A DNA stretch of 64,000 bases, from NCBI RefSeq assembly GCF_041262585.1, contig NZ_JBGCBZ010000012.1, positions 62,001-126,000 of the forward strand. The letters are read 5' to 3'. Positions 35,028 through 47,007 of this stretch are shown piece after piece. Numbering within the stretch: the stretch's first letter is position 1; each line of letters starts with the position of its first letter. Made by a program: the position numbers and the translations under genes. The DNA comes from JAOEGB01 sp041262585. Its GTDB lineage: Bacteria > Actinomycetota > Actinomycetes > Streptosporangiales > Streptosporangiaceae. Under the pieces are notes generated by a model. It was not told the origin of the DNA and made no database searches. It was given only the letters and a program-made list of their open reading frames with translations.

Positions 35028-36125
35028 TCACGATAGATCAGCGGCCACCGGCAACAGGTGCCGGGGTTTTCGGACCTCCGCCGACGAGATCACCTTGCGG
35101 TAGACGCGCTCGTATCCCTCGACCATCACCGAGACGTCGAAATGGCGGGCCACGTGGGCACGCGCGGCGGCGGGGTCGAGCTCACCGGCGGCCTCGATGG
35201 CGGACGGCAGCTCCGGCGGCTCGTCGCGGACGAAGCCGGTCACGCCGTCCACGACCAGCTCGGGCACGGATCCCCTCTTCAACGCGACGACCGGCGTGCC
35301 GCAGGCCATGGCCTCGATCATGATCATGCCGAAGGGTTCCTCCCACTGGAGGGGGAACACCAGGCAGCGGGCCCTGGAGAGCAGCTCGCGCTTGAGGCCG
35401 GCGTCGGCCTCACCGAGGTATTCCGCTCCTGGGCCGAGCAGCGGCTTGACCTCTTTCTCGAAGTAGACCCGCTCCACGTCCTCGCTCTGCTTGCCGGCCA
35501 GGAGGATGCGGCGGCCCGCCGCCCGCGCGGCCTCGATCGCCAGGTGGGCGCCCTTGTCCGGGTGGAACCGGCCCAGCCAGAGAACCCAGTCCTCCTTGCG
35601 GTCCACGAACGGGAAGGTGTCCACGGCCACCGCGTTGTGCACGCGGCCGGCCCAGTTCAGGTCGGGGGCGTGGGCCCGCTGCGCCCAGGAGAGGGCGACC
35701 AGCGCGACGGTCGTGCTCAGCGCCCGGTAGAACTCCCCCATGTCGCCGGTGACCGGGCCGTGGCAGGTGACCACCGTCGGCGCGGACCTGCCTCGGGCCC
35801 CGAGAGGCCCGGCCAGGGAGTGATCATGGATCACGTCGGCCCGGAGGCCCTCCAGGAACCTGTCGGCCTTGGCCGCGTGCGCCACCTCGGGGATCGGGTC
35901 CCCGATGCGCTCGGAGGGGGGCTGCTCGTACGTGCGCAGGTCGACGCCGTCGCCCGCGCCGATCAGCGTCACGCGATGACCTCGCCGGGTCAGGCCGAGG
36001 ACGAGGTCGGCCGTCATCGACTCGATGCCGCCGTACCCTCGCGGCGGGATGTCGTACCAGGGGGGTGCCACCATCGCGACGTGCAGCGCGCCGGATGAGC
36101 CGCTTTTATCGTCTGTCGCATCCAT
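35028..36125 (-). CDS. GT4 family glycosyltransferase
   Basis: A 365-residue glycosyltransferase with a GT-B fold: an N-terminal acceptor domain (MVAPPWYDIPPRGYGGIESM) and a C-terminal donor domain (LWLGRFHPDKGAHLAIEAA, then the EX7E motif in EEPFGMIMIEAMACGTPVV). It sits 28 nt after the debranching-enzyme gene, in a block of glucan genes, so an alpha-glucan or related acceptor is plausible. It is not a canonical glycogen synthase. Confidence 0.85.
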   Translation of the reverse strand: MDATDDKSGSSGALHVAMVAPPWYDIPPRGYGGIESMTADLVLGLTRRGHRVTLIGAGDGVDLRTYEQPPSERIGDPIPEVAHAAKADRFLEGLRADVIHDHSLAGPLGARGRSAPTVVTCHGPVTGDMGEFYRALSTTVALVALSWAQRAHAPDLNWAGRVHNAVAVDTFPFVDRKEDWVLWLGRFHPDKGAHLAIEAARAAGRRILLAGKQSEDVERVYFEKEVKPLLGPGAEYLGEADAGLKRELLSRARCLVFPLQWEEPFGMIMIEAMACGTPVVALKRGSVPELVVDGVTGFVRDEPPELPSAIEAAGELDPAAARAHVARHFDVSVMVEGYERVYRKVISSAEVRKPRHLLPVAADLS

Positions 36126-36153
36126 CGGGACCTCCAGATCGTGTGTCCCCCGG

Positions 36154-38304
36154 CTACCCGTGATGTCCTATGAGCATGCTGACCGGCGGGCGGGGCTCGA
36201 GATGCACCTCGATGCCCTCGGGCACCCCGCTGATCGTCGTCTCGCCGTTCTCCCGGACCAGGAGATCGACGCGGGCGCCGGCCAGCGGCAGTCCGGTGAT
36301 CCGCAGGTCGCCGAGTTCTTTCGGTAGTGCCGGCGCCGCCCACGCCTGGCCGTACGGGATCCACGGATCAAACCGCAGCAGCGAGCGGACCACCTGGATC
36401 GGGGCCGCCGCCGCCCACGCCTGCGGCGAGCAGGACGTGGGGTACGGCACCGGCACGGGAAACTCCTTCCTGCCGAAGCCGCAGAACAGCTCCGGTAAGC
36501 GCCCGCCGAACGCCTCGGCGGCGTCCAGGAGGCCCATGGAGACCCGCTGGGCCTCCGTGACAAAGCCGTAGCGGATCAGCCCGGACACGATCAGAGCGTT
36601 GTCGTGCGGCCAGACCGACCCGTTGTGGTAGCTCATCGGGTTGTAGGCGCCCATGTCCGACCCGAGGGTGCGGACGCCGAAACCGGTGAACATCTCGTCG
36701 GACAGCAGATGGTGGGCGACGGACTCCGCCTTGTCCTCGTCCACGATGCCGGTCCACAGGCAGTGGCCCATGTTGGACGCCAGGCTGTCGATCGGCCTGC
36801 CGTCGCCGTCGAGGCCGATGGCGTAGTAGCCCCGGTCGGGCAGCCAGAAGCGCTCGTTGAACGTCTCCCGGATGAGGCCGGCCCGCTCGACGCACTTGCG
36901 CTCGGCCTCGTGGTCGCCCATCTCGTGGGCGAAGTGCCCGCGGGCGATGTAGGCGGCGTAGACGTAGCCCTGCGCCTCGGCCACGGCGATCGGCGCGCGG
37001 GCGATGGTCCCGTCCGCGAAGGTGATCCCGTCGAAGGAGTCCTTCCAGCCCTGGTTGACCAGGCCCTGGTCGGTCATGCGGCGGTACCACAGCAGGCCCT
37101 CGCAGGGGCCCCGGCGCATGCCGTAGTCCTCGATCCAGGACAGCGCCGCGTCGGCGGCCGGGAGCAGCCCCTCCACGGCCTCGCGGTGGATGCCCCAGCG
37201 GCGCAGCTCGCCGAGCAGCATGACGTAGAGCGGGGTGGCGTCGACCGAGCCGTAGTAGCAGGCGCCGCCATGGAGTGAGGCGCCTGTCGGCACGCCGAAC
37301 CGCAGCTCGTGGAGGATCTTCCCGGGCTCCTCCTCGGTGAGCGGATCCTCCGTGGTCCCCTGGAGCCTCGCCAGGCGGCGCAGGGTGCCCAGGGCCAGCG
37401 ACTGGTCGAGCGGCAGGGCCATCCACGAGGTCAGCAGGGAGTCGCGGCCGAACAGCGTCATGAACCACGGCGCGCCGGCCGCGATCGTCGGGGGCTCGTC
37501 GGGACGGTCCGGCTCGAACAGCCTCAGCGACCCCAGGTCCTCCCGCGACCGCCTGAGCGCCTTGGCGAGCCCGGCATGCGTGGTGATCAGGCTGGGACTC
37601 TGCCGGTGCCAGTCGGCCAGGCGCACCGCCGGCTCGGCGTGGTCGACGGGATGGAGCTCCGAGAACCAGGCCTGCGACTCCTCACCGTCGATGATCGGGT
37701 TCACCTGGACGGTGGTCTTCCACTCGCCCCGCGCCGGGACGACCACCCGGAAGGACAGCAGGCCGGGCACGGCGAAGGAGTCCCTCGCCGTGATCGTCAC
37801 GCCGCGCGACCGGCTCGGGGAGAAGATCCGCAGGCCGCTCCCCGTCGGGACCATGTCCACATCCGGGATGTGGGTGACCCGGTCCGTCTTCACCTCGAAG
37901 AGGTCGGCCACATCGGACGCGAGATGGACGTCCACCACGCAGCCCGCCGGCTCGTTCGAGAGGTTGCGCAGCGTCACGTCCTCGCGGACGCCTCCGCCGA
38001 CATAGCGGTCGCGCACCACCATCAGGGTGCTCTCCGCGCGCCCCGGCCTCGGCCGCGTCCGGCCGAGGAACACGGCGTGGTACGGCTCGGCCCCCATCAC
38101 CTGGAGCGGCTCGACCGGCACATCGTCGACCCTGAGCTCCCACCGCGACAGCAGCCGGGTGTCGGCGTGGTAGACGCCCTGGGGGCCGCCGGGAGTGATG
38201 TCGCCGTTCCGCGCGGAGACGCAGAACGAGTTGCCCTCGATCAGCGTCACCGTGGTGGCCCCCAAAGCGGCCGGCTGGCCCTGGAAGGTCCACGCGCTTC
38301 CCAT
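36154..38304 (-). CDS. Amylo-alpha-1,6-glucosidase (glycogen debranching) family protein
   Basis: A 716-residue protein with the N-terminal glycogen-debranching domain (TLIEGNSFCVSARNGDITPGG) and a GH-type (alpha/alpha)6 toroid (GAPWFMTLFGRDSLLTSWMAL, ASNMGHCLWTGI, YNPMSYHNGSVWPHDNALI). It should cleave branch points in alpha-glucan, working with the neighbouring phosphorylase. A 108-bp stretch (37348-37455) is duplicated at 22888-22995. Confidence 0.9.
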   Translation of the reverse strand: MGSAWTFQGQPAALGATTVTLIEGNSFCVSARNGDITPGGPQGVYHADTRLLSRWELRVDDVPVEPLQVMGAEPYHAVFLGRTRPRPGRAESTLMVVRDRYVGGGVREDVTLRNLSNEPAGCVVDVHLASDVADLFEVKTDRVTHIPDVDMVPTGSGLRIFSPSRSRGVTITARDSFAVPGLLSFRVVVPARGEWKTTVQVNPIIDGEESQAWFSELHPVDHAEPAVRLADWHRQSPSLITTHAGLAKALRRSREDLGSLRLFEPDRPDEPPTIAAGAPWFMTLFGRDSLLTSWMALPLDQSLALGTLRRLARLQGTTEDPLTEEEPGKILHELRFGVPTGASLHGGACYYGSVDATPLYVMLLGELRRWGIHREAVEGLLPAADAALSWIEDYGMRRGPCEGLLWYRRMTDQGLVNQGWKDSFDGITFADGTIARAPIAVAEAQGYVYAAYIARGHFAHEMGDHEAERKCVERAGLIRETFNERFWLPDRGYYAIGLDGDGRPIDSLASNMGHCLWTGIVDEDKAESVAHHLLSDEMFTGFGVRTLGSDMGAYNPMSYHNGSVWPHDNALIVSGLIRYGFVTEAQRVSMGLLDAAEAFGGRLPELFCGFGRKEFPVPVPYPTSCSPQAWAAAAPIQVVRSLLRFDPWIPYGQAWAAPALPKELGDLRITGLPLAGARVDLLVRENGETTISGVPEGIEVHLEPRPPVSMLIGHHG

Positions 38305-38458
38305 TTGATCACTCCCCCAAGTGTCGGCGGTCCGGGTGTCCTCTCCCCATGTCCAGAACGCTCATGCGGGACACGCGTGCCGGATGCCCAGTCTGCACGC
38401 GCGGCCCGGATGCCCGTACTGGGCGCGCGGACCGGGCGCGAGTCCTACCCGTTCAGTC

Positions 38459-41056
38459 CTATCGCAGCGTGCCGTTGGTCATGCCGACGGGCTCCTCCGG
38501 TACGGCGATGAGCCCGAGCTCCGCCGGAGAGGCCATCAGCGGGTGGAACGGCACCACGCGGACCGTGTAGCCGAAGGCTCCCGTGCGGTCCAGCGGCAGG
38601 ACGCCCGTGTAGTAGCCCCGGCCGTCGTCGTCGACCGAGTCGGCCTTCAGCGTCGCATAGGTGGGAGCGATCAGCTCGTCGTGCGCCCCGACCCGGCCAT
38701 AGGCGGCCTGGACCTGGAGGTCGTCCGGAGACAGCTCGCCGAGCGCGATCGTCGCCCGGATCTCCAGGCGCGCCCCCAGCTCGGGGGTGTCCCCGATCCC
38801 GGCGGCCTCGACGTGCTCGACCCGGACGCCGGGCCACGCCTTGCCGGCCCGCAGCTTCCAGGCGGCGAACTGCCGGGCGTTCTCGAAGTTGTCGGCCGCG
38901 AGCGCGCCGGCGGACCGGGCGGCGGGGGTGTAGAGGTCCACGACGTAGTCGCGGAGCATGCGCCCGGCGAGCACCTTGGGGCCGAGCGAGCTCAGCGTGT
39001 GCTTGACCATCTCCAGCCACCGCCGGGGCAGCCCGTCGGCGGCCCGGTCGTAGAAGCGGTCGGCGACCTCGCGCTCGATCAGGTCGTAGAGGGCCGCCGC
39101 CTCCAGCTCGTCACGGCGCTCCGGATCGGCCACGCCGTCGGCGCTGGGGATCGCCCACCCGTTGTTTCCGTCGTACCACTCGTCCCACCATCCGTCGCGG
39201 ATGGAGAGGTTGAGGCCGCCGTTGAGCGCCGCCTTCATGCCCGAGGTGCCGCAGGCCTCCAGCGGTCGCAGCGGGTTGTTCATCCACACGTCGGAGCCGG
39301 TCACCAGGAGCTGGCCGAGCGCCATGTCGTAGTCGGGGAGGAAGGCGATGCGGTGCCGCACCTCCTCCTGGTCGGCGAACCGCACGATCTGCTGGATGAG
39401 CTTCTTGCCGCCCTCGTCGGCCGGGTGGGCCTTTCCGGCGATCACGATCTGGACCGGCTTGTCGGGGTCGAGGAGGAGCTTCTTGAGCCGGCCCGGGTCG
39501 GAGAGCATCAGCGTGAGCCGCTTGTAGGAGGGCACCCGGCGGGCGAACCCGATGGTCAGCGCGTCCGGGTCGAGCGCCTCGTCGGCCCAGCCCAGCTCCG
39601 CCTCCGTGGCGCCGCGCTCCCGCCAGGACCGCTTGATCCGCTTGCGCGCCTCGGTCACCAGGCGGGCCCGCAGCCTGCTGCGGATGGCCCAGATGTCGGC
39701 CTCGGAGAGCTTCTGCACGCCCTCCCAGCCCTGGGTCTTGTCGATCAGCGCGGGCAGCTCCTTGCCCGCGAGCTCCATGACCTCGCGGCCCACCCACGAG
39801 GGGGCGTGGACGCCGTTGGTGATCGACCCGATCGGCACCTCGTCCACGTCGAATCCCGGCCACAGCCCCTGGAACATCTCCCGGCTGACATGGCCGTGCA
39901 GCTCCGACACGCCGTTCACCCGCTGGGCGAGCCGCATGCCCATGACGGCCATGTTGAAGACCGCCTTGTCGGCGTCCACGCCGTCGGGCTCGGCGCCCAG
40001 CTCCAGGATCCGCTCGACCCCCACGGTCGGCCAGGCGTTGTCCCCGCCGAACTGCCGGGCGATCATCTCCGCCGGGAACCGGTCGATCCCGGCCGGGACG
40101 GGCGTGTGCGTGGTGAAGACCGTGCCGGCGCGGACGGCTTCGAGGGCCTCCTCGAAGGACAGGCGCGCCTCGGTGAGCTCACGGATGCGCTCCAGGCCGA
40201 GGAAGCCGGCGTGGCCCTCGTTGGTGTGGAACACCTCAGGCTCGGGGTGGCCTGTGATGCGGCAGTACACCCGGAGGGCGCGGACGCCGCCCACGCCCAG
40301 CAGCAGCTCCTGCATGAGCCGGTGGTCGCCCCCGCCGCCGTAGAGCCGGTCCGTCACGTCCCTGGCCGCCGCGTCGTTCTCCGCGACGTCGGAGTCGAGC
40401 AGCAGCAGCGGCACCCGGCCGACCTGGGCCACCCAGATCTGGGCGTGCAGCGTGCGGGAGCCCGGCAGGCCGATCCGGATGCGGGCCGGCGAGCCGTCCT
40501 CCTCCCGGAGCAGCGTCAGCGGCAGGCCCCCGGGGTCGAGCGACGGGTAGTGCTCAAGCTGCCACCCCTCGGCCGACAGCGACTGCGAGAAATAGCCGTG
40601 CCGGTACAGCAGGCCGACGCCGAGGATGGGCACGCCGAGGTCGCTGGCCGCCTTCAGGTGGTCGCCGGCCAGGATGCCGAGGCCGCCCGAATACTGCGGC
40701 AGTGCGGCGGCGATGCCGTACTCCGGCGAGAAGTAACCGATCGCCGCGGGCGCGCCGTCGAGCGACTGGTACCACCGGGGGGCGGTCATGTACTCGCGGA
40801 GGTCGTCGGCCGCGTCCGCCAGCCTGCGGAGGAAGCGCCGGTCCTGGGCCAGCTCGCGCAGCCGGTCGGCCTCGACGGCGCCGAGCAGCGCGACGGGGTC
40901 GTGATCCACCCGCTCCCAGACCTCGGGGTCCACCTCGGCGAACAGGTCCAGGGTCTCCGGGTGCCACGACCAGCGGAGATTCTGGACCAGCTCGCCAAGT
41001 GCCGCGAGCGGGGCGGGAAGAACGGTGCGTACGGTGAACCTGCGGATTGCTCTCAC
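38459..41056 (-). CDS. glgP: Alpha-glucan phosphorylase
   Basis: An 865-residue GT35 enzyme of the shorter phosphorylase type that releases glucose-1-phosphate from alpha-glucan. Visible are the N-terminal domain (LRWSWHPETLDLFAEV), EYGIAAALPQYSGGLGILAGDHLK, NEGHAGF, the PLP/substrate region KAALNGGLNLSIRDGWWDEW, and a C-terminal extension. Start at 41056 faces glgE across a 613-bp gap. In the 154-bp gap to the debranching gene there is an imperfect duplication of about 26 bp. Confidence 0.93.
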   Translation of the reverse strand: MRAIRRFTVRTVLPAPLAALGELVQNLRWSWHPETLDLFAEVDPEVWERVDHDPVALLGAVEADRLRELAQDRRFLRRLADAADDLREYMTAPRWYQSLDGAPAAIGYFSPEYGIAAALPQYSGGLGILAGDHLKAASDLGVPILGVGLLYRHGYFSQSLSAEGWQLEHYPSLDPGGLPLTLLREEDGSPARIRIGLPGSRTLHAQIWVAQVGRVPLLLLDSDVAENDAAARDVTDRLYGGGGDHRLMQELLLGVGGVRALRVYCRITGHPEPEVFHTNEGHAGFLGLERIRELTEARLSFEEALEAVRAGTVFTTHTPVPAGIDRFPAEMIARQFGGDNAWPTVGVERILELGAEPDGVDADKAVFNMAVMGMRLAQRVNGVSELHGHVSREMFQGLWPGFDVDEVPIGSITNGVHAPSWVGREVMELAGKELPALIDKTQGWEGVQKLSEADIWAIRSRLRARLVTEARKRIKRSWRERGATEAELGWADEALDPDALTIGFARRVPSYKRLTLMLSDPGRLKKLLLDPDKPVQIVIAGKAHPADEGGKKLIQQIVRFADQEEVRHRIAFLPDYDMALGQLLVTGSDVWMNNPLRPLEACGTSGMKAALNGGLNLSIRDGWWDEWYDGNNGWAIPSADGVADPERRDELEAAALYDLIEREVADRFYDRAADGLPRRWLEMVKHTLSSLGPKVLAGRMLRDYVVDLYTPAARSAGALAADNFENARQFAAWKLRAGKAWPGVRVEHVEAAGIGDTPELGARLEIRATIALGELSPDDLQVQAAYGRVGAHDELIAPTYATLKADSVDDDGRGYYTGVLPLDRTGAFGYTVRVVPFHPLMASPAELGLIAVPEEPVGMTNGTLR

Positions 41057-41548
41057 GGGGCCAGACCCTAGTTACTCAGCGCCACGACGCGCGACCGGAA
41101 CACTCTTGTCCGCCCAAGGATGTCCGCCGGCGCGACAGTGCCCTGGGCTTTCCTGCATAGCGCTCTCACCACTTACAAACCGGCTCAAACCTCACCAAAC
41201 TACACTCGTGCTGGTGATGCCAAGCAAGATCGTACGGCTTGCCTTCGTCAATGATCGTTCTCCTCGGAGCGACGAACCAAACACGGCGCGCGGTCTTTCA
41301 TCCGCACGGGTAAGAGGGGACTATTAGGGCAACCCCTGTAAGAGCGATGAGCAGGCCCCTCAACGGGTCTCTCCTTGTGCTGTCCGGAACCGGCACAACC
41401 GGAGCATCACCAAGATCAGCACAACCAGCCCAACCAGAAGAACCAGTACAGATCAGCAGTGTCAGGTTGAAGACAGCCGAATCTGCCCGTGGAACCACGT
41501 GAAGGTAGAACCGATCGGGGAAGTGGGCATGAGAGCGCTGACAAGACC

Positions 41549-41592
41549 GGCGATCTCAAGAGGGATGAGATCGCCCGATAAGACGGCGATCT
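41549..41592 (+). promoter_or_regulatory. Mutually exclusive hairpins in the glgE leader
   Basis: GGCGATCTCA (41549-41558) pairs perfectly with TGAGATCGCC (41566-41575) around a 7-nt loop. The second arm can instead pair with GGCGATCT at 41585-41592 (AGATCGCC at 41568-41575). The two structures compete, as in attenuators, and lie 78-121 nt upstream of glgE. The rest of the 613-bp glgP-glgE gap holds no gene I can support; it includes an A/C-rich stretch of repeated AACCAG-like words near 41420-41450. Confidence 0.5.
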
Positions 41593-41669
41593 TCCGTGAG
41601 GCCGCCGATAAAGAAGATCAATTTTTGGGCCGAATTCCGGCGGCACCGGGTGTGCCGTCGCTAACTTGA

Positions 41670-43769
41670 ATGACGATGATCGGAAGAATCCCAATCCAGG
41701 ACATCCACCCCGTCGTCGAGTGCGGGCGCCTGCCCGCGAAGGCCGCGGCCGGTGAGACCTTCGAGATCAGCGCCATCGTGTTCCGGGAGGGACACGACGC
41801 GGTGGCCGCCGGGGTCGTGCTGATCGACCCGAGCGGGACGCCGGGGCGGCTGATGCCCATGCGCGAGGTCGCGCCGGGCACCGACCGGTGGAGCGTGGAG
41901 GTGCACCTGCCCGACGAGGGGCTGTGGCACTTCCGCGTGGAGGCGTGGAGCGACCCCATCGCCACGTGGCTGCACGACGCGGGAATCAAGATCCCGCGCG
42001 GCCTGGACGCCGACCTCATGTGCGAGGAGGGCGCCCGGCTGTTCGATCGGGCGGCGAGAGCCGTACGGGCGGCGGACTGCCGGAGCGCGAACGGCGGCCA
42101 GGCGTGCGGCCACCGGAGCGCGCTGCAGGCGGTCGCGGCGAAGCTGCGCGATGACGACGTGGACCCGCGCGCCCGCTTCGCGGTGACGCAGCTCCCCGAG
42201 ACGGCCGCCCTGATCGCGGCGCATCCGCTGCGCGACCTCGTCACGCGGTCCGGCAGGAACCGGATCCGGGTGGACCGGCGGCGGGCGCTGTTCGGGTCCT
42301 GGTACGAGTTCTTCCCGCGCTCCGAGGGCGCCGTGGTGCCGCCGGCTGTGGGCGCCGGAGCCACGACGGGCGGTGTCGCATTTGATGCAGAGGCCGTCGC
42401 CCCCAAGTCCGGAAATTTCCGGACTGCGACGAGGCGGCTGCCGGCCGTCGCGCAGATGGGGTTCGACGTCGTCTACCTGCCGCCGATCCACCCGATCGGC
42501 ACGCAGTTCCGCAAGGGGCGCAACAACACCCTCACCCCCGAGCCGTACGACCCCGGATCGCCGTGGGCGATCGGCTCGGAGGACGGCGGGCATGACGCGA
42601 TCCATCCCGACCTCGGCACGTTCGAGGACTTCGACGACTTCGTGGCCCGGGCGAGAGAGCTCGGCATGGAGATCGCCCTCGACCTCGCCCTCCAGTGCTC
42701 CCCCGACCACCCGTGGGTCAAGGAGCACCCGGAGTGGTTCAACATCAGGGCCGACGGGACCATCGCGTACGCCGAGAACCCGCCGAAGAAGTACCAGGAC
42801 ATCTACCCCCTGAACTTCGACAAGGACCCGGAGGGGATCTACGCCGAAGTGAAGCGGGTGGTCCGGCTGTGGATGGACCACGGCGTGCGGATCTTCCGGG
42901 TGGACAACCCCCACACCAAGCCGGTGAGCTTCTGGGAGCGGCTGCTCGCGGACATCGGCGCCACCGACCCCGACGTGCTGTTCCTCTCCGAGGCGTTCAC
43001 CCGCCCCGCGATGATGCGGGCGCTCGCGAAGGTCGGGTTCCACCAGTCGTACACCTACTTCACCTGGAAGAACTCCAAGCCCGACGTGGAGGACTACCTG
43101 GCGGAGCTGTCCCACGAGACGTCGCACTTCCTGCGCCCGAACCTGTTCGTTAACACCCCCGACATCCTCCACGAGTACCTTCAACATGGAGGCGTTCCGG
43201 CGTTCAAGATCAGAGCGGTCCTGGCCGCCCTGATGGCGCCGAGCTGGGGCGTCTACGCGGGATACGAGCTGGCGGAGAACGTGGCCGTCCGGCCCGGCAG
43301 CGAGGAGTACCTCGATAGCGAGAAATATCAGTACAGGCCGCGTGACTGGGCGGCGGCCGAGCGTGAGGGCCGGAGCCTCGCGCCCTTCATCACGCGCCTC
43401 AATTTGTTGAGAAGAGCCCACCCGGCGCTCCAGGAATTGCGTAACCTACGGTTCCATAGCGTCGACCAGCCGGACCTGATCTGCTTCTCCAAGCGACTGC
43501 CCGGCGCCTACGACACGGCCACACGACGGCACGGGCTAGGCGATGTTGTTCTGGCCGTCGTCAACTTGGATCCGCATAACACCCGCGAGGCGACTGTCCG
43601 GCTGGACATGCCCGCTCTCGGTCTCGACTGGCAAGCCGAGTTCGTCGTGGACGACGAACTGTCGGGCGAGTCGTACCGTTGGCGGCAGGCCAACTACGTG
43701 CGTCTCGACCCGCATGTCAATCCCGCACATATCTTCACGCTCCGCCACGGGTCAGCGCACCGCCCGTGA
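41670..43769 (+). CDS. glgE: Alpha-1,4-glucan:maltose-1-phosphate maltosyltransferase
   Basis: GlgE (GH13_3) extends alpha-glucan with maltosyl units from maltose-1-phosphate. The 699-residue protein carries the catalytic nucleophile D412 in FRVDNPHTKP and the acid E441 in FLSEAFTRP, with the family motif VVYLPPIHPIGTQFRKGRNN. A segment of about 20 residues (near 229-249, PAVGAGATTGGVAFDAEAVA) before SGNFRTATRRLPAV looks like an insertion relative to typical GlgE. It is first in the run glgE-treS-mak-glgB, with treS starting 30 nt later. Confidence 0.96.
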   Translation: MTMIGRIPIQDIHPVVECGRLPAKAAAGETFEISAIVFREGHDAVAAGVVLIDPSGTPGRLMPMREVAPGTDRWSVEVHLPDEGLWHFRVEAWSDPIATWLHDAGIKIPRGLDADLMCEEGARLFDRAARAVRAADCRSANGGQACGHRSALQAVAAKLRDDDVDPRARFAVTQLPETAALIAAHPLRDLVTRSGRNRIRVDRRRALFGSWYEFFPRSEGAVVPPAVGAGATTGGVAFDAEAVAPKSGNFRTATRRLPAVAQMGFDVVYLPPIHPIGTQFRKGRNNTLTPEPYDPGSPWAIGSEDGGHDAIHPDLGTFEDFDDFVARARELGMEIALDLALQCSPDHPWVKEHPEWFNIRADGTIAYAENPPKKYQDIYPLNFDKDPEGIYAEVKRVVRLWMDHGVRIFRVDNPHTKPVSFWERLLADIGATDPDVLFLSEAFTRPAMMRALAKVGFHQSYTYFTWKNSKPDVEDYLAELSHETSHFLRPNLFVNTPDILHEYLQHGGVPAFKIRAVLAALMAPSWGVYAGYELAENVAVRPGSEEYLDSEKYQYRPRDWAAAEREGRSLAPFITRLNLLRRAHPALQELRNLRFHSVDQPDLICFSKRLPGAYDTATRRHGLGDVVLAVVNLDPHNTREATVRLDMPALGLDWQAEFVVDDELSGESYRWRQANYVRLDPHVNPAHIFTLRHGSAHRP

Positions 43770-43799
43770 GCGCAGCCCTGCACAACCGGGGAGTCACAG

Positions 43800-45541
<1,742 letters not shown>

Positions 45542-45545
<4 letters not shown>

Positions 45546-46921
45546 CGACTTCACTTCAGGAGCTTCTCGCCGGCTGGATCACCGGACAGCGGTGGTTCGC
45601 CGGCAAGGGGCGTGCGATCGATGACCTGTCCGTCGAATCCCTGACCGAACTGGACATGGGCGACTCAGACACGGGCGGCTCAGACACGGGCGACCCGCGG
45701 CTGGTCCACCTCATCGTGTCCGTACGGCAGGGCGAGCGCAGGACGCGCTACCAGATCCCGGTCGGCCTGCGGACGGACCTGCCGGACCGGCTGAAGCACG
45801 TCCTCATCGGCTCCTGTGACTGGGACGGCCGCGAGCGGCAGGCGTACGACGCCGCCCACGACGCGTCGCTGACGTCCCGGTTCCTCACCGGTATGGACTC
45901 CGGGCTGCGTGCGCACAGCCTGGGGTTCCACCACGCGCCCGGCTCCACCATCGACACCTCGCAGCGCAGCCTCGTGCTGACCGCCGAGCAGTCGAACACG
46001 TCGCTCGTCTACGGCGACAGATACATCATGAAGCTGTTCCGCCAGCTCAGCCCCGGAACCAACCCGGAGCTCGAGGTGATCACCGCGCTGGCGGCCGCCG
46101 GGTCCACCCACATCGCCAAGCCGTACGGCTGGATCGAGACCGAGCTGGACGGCGAGCCGACCACGCTGGCCATCATGCAGGAGTATCTGACGAACGCGGG
46201 CGAGGGCTGGACGATGGCCCTCACCAGCGTGCGGGACCTGTACGCGTCCCCGCCCGGCCTCGCGGCGGAGGACGCGGGCGGCGATTTCGCGGCGGAGGCG
46301 TTCCGGCTCGGCACGGCCACCGCCCAGGTCCACGGCGAGCTGGCCGAAGCCTTTCCAACCGGCGTCATCGAACCGCCGGAGATCAAGCGGATGACCGAGC
46401 GGTTCCGCCGCCGGCTGGACAGGGCTGTGGCCGAGGTGCCGGCGCTGGCCCACCACGCGCACGTGGCGGCCGAGGCGTTCGACCGGATGGCGGACCTCGA
46501 CCACGAGGTCCCGGTCCAGCGGGTCCACGGCGACTACCACCTCGGCCAGGTGATGCGCACCCCCGCCGACTGGATCGTGCTCGACTTCGAGGGGGAGCCC
46601 GGCCAGCCGCTCGCGGAACGCCGGGCGCTGGACTCGCCGTTGCGGGACGTTGCGGGGATGCTGCGGTCGTTCGACTACGCCGCGCGGCATCTGCTGGCCG
46701 GCCATCCGGGCGCCGAGTCGCTGGAGAAACGGGCGCAGGAGTGGGCCACGCACAACCGGGCGGCCTTCCTCGCGGGATACTCGGAGGGCGGCGGCCGGAT
46801 CCGCGGCCGTGACGCGGTCCTCCTCCGGGCGCTGGAGCTGAGCAAGGCGGTCTACGAGGTCGTCTATGAGGCGCGCAACCGCCCCTCGTGGCTCCTCATC
46901 CCGCTCTCCGCGTTCAGCTGA
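45542..46921 (+). CDS. mak: Maltokinase
   Basis: A 459-residue kinase (Pep2/Mak type) that makes maltose-1-phosphate from maltose and ATP. It shows the N-terminal cap (WITGQRWFAGKGRAID), the kinase-like catalytic segment HGDYHLGQVMRTPADWIVLDFEGEP, and SPLRDVAGMLRSFDYAA. GTG 45542 overlaps treS by 4 nt (GTGA) with GGAGG just upstream. A short in-frame duplication encodes SDTGGSDTG around residues 41-49. Confidence 0.95.
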
Positions 46922-47007
46922 GGCGTCGGCCGAGCGGATCTGTTGGCATGTCGGACGGCACCGAGGCTTCAGGGCTTTGAGGCGTTTTTGAAGGCAGGGT
47001 AAGGCAC

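Noticed and set aside
41661..43421. 586-codon open frame opposite glgE
   Set aside because: Antisense shadow of GlgE with no recognisable domain.
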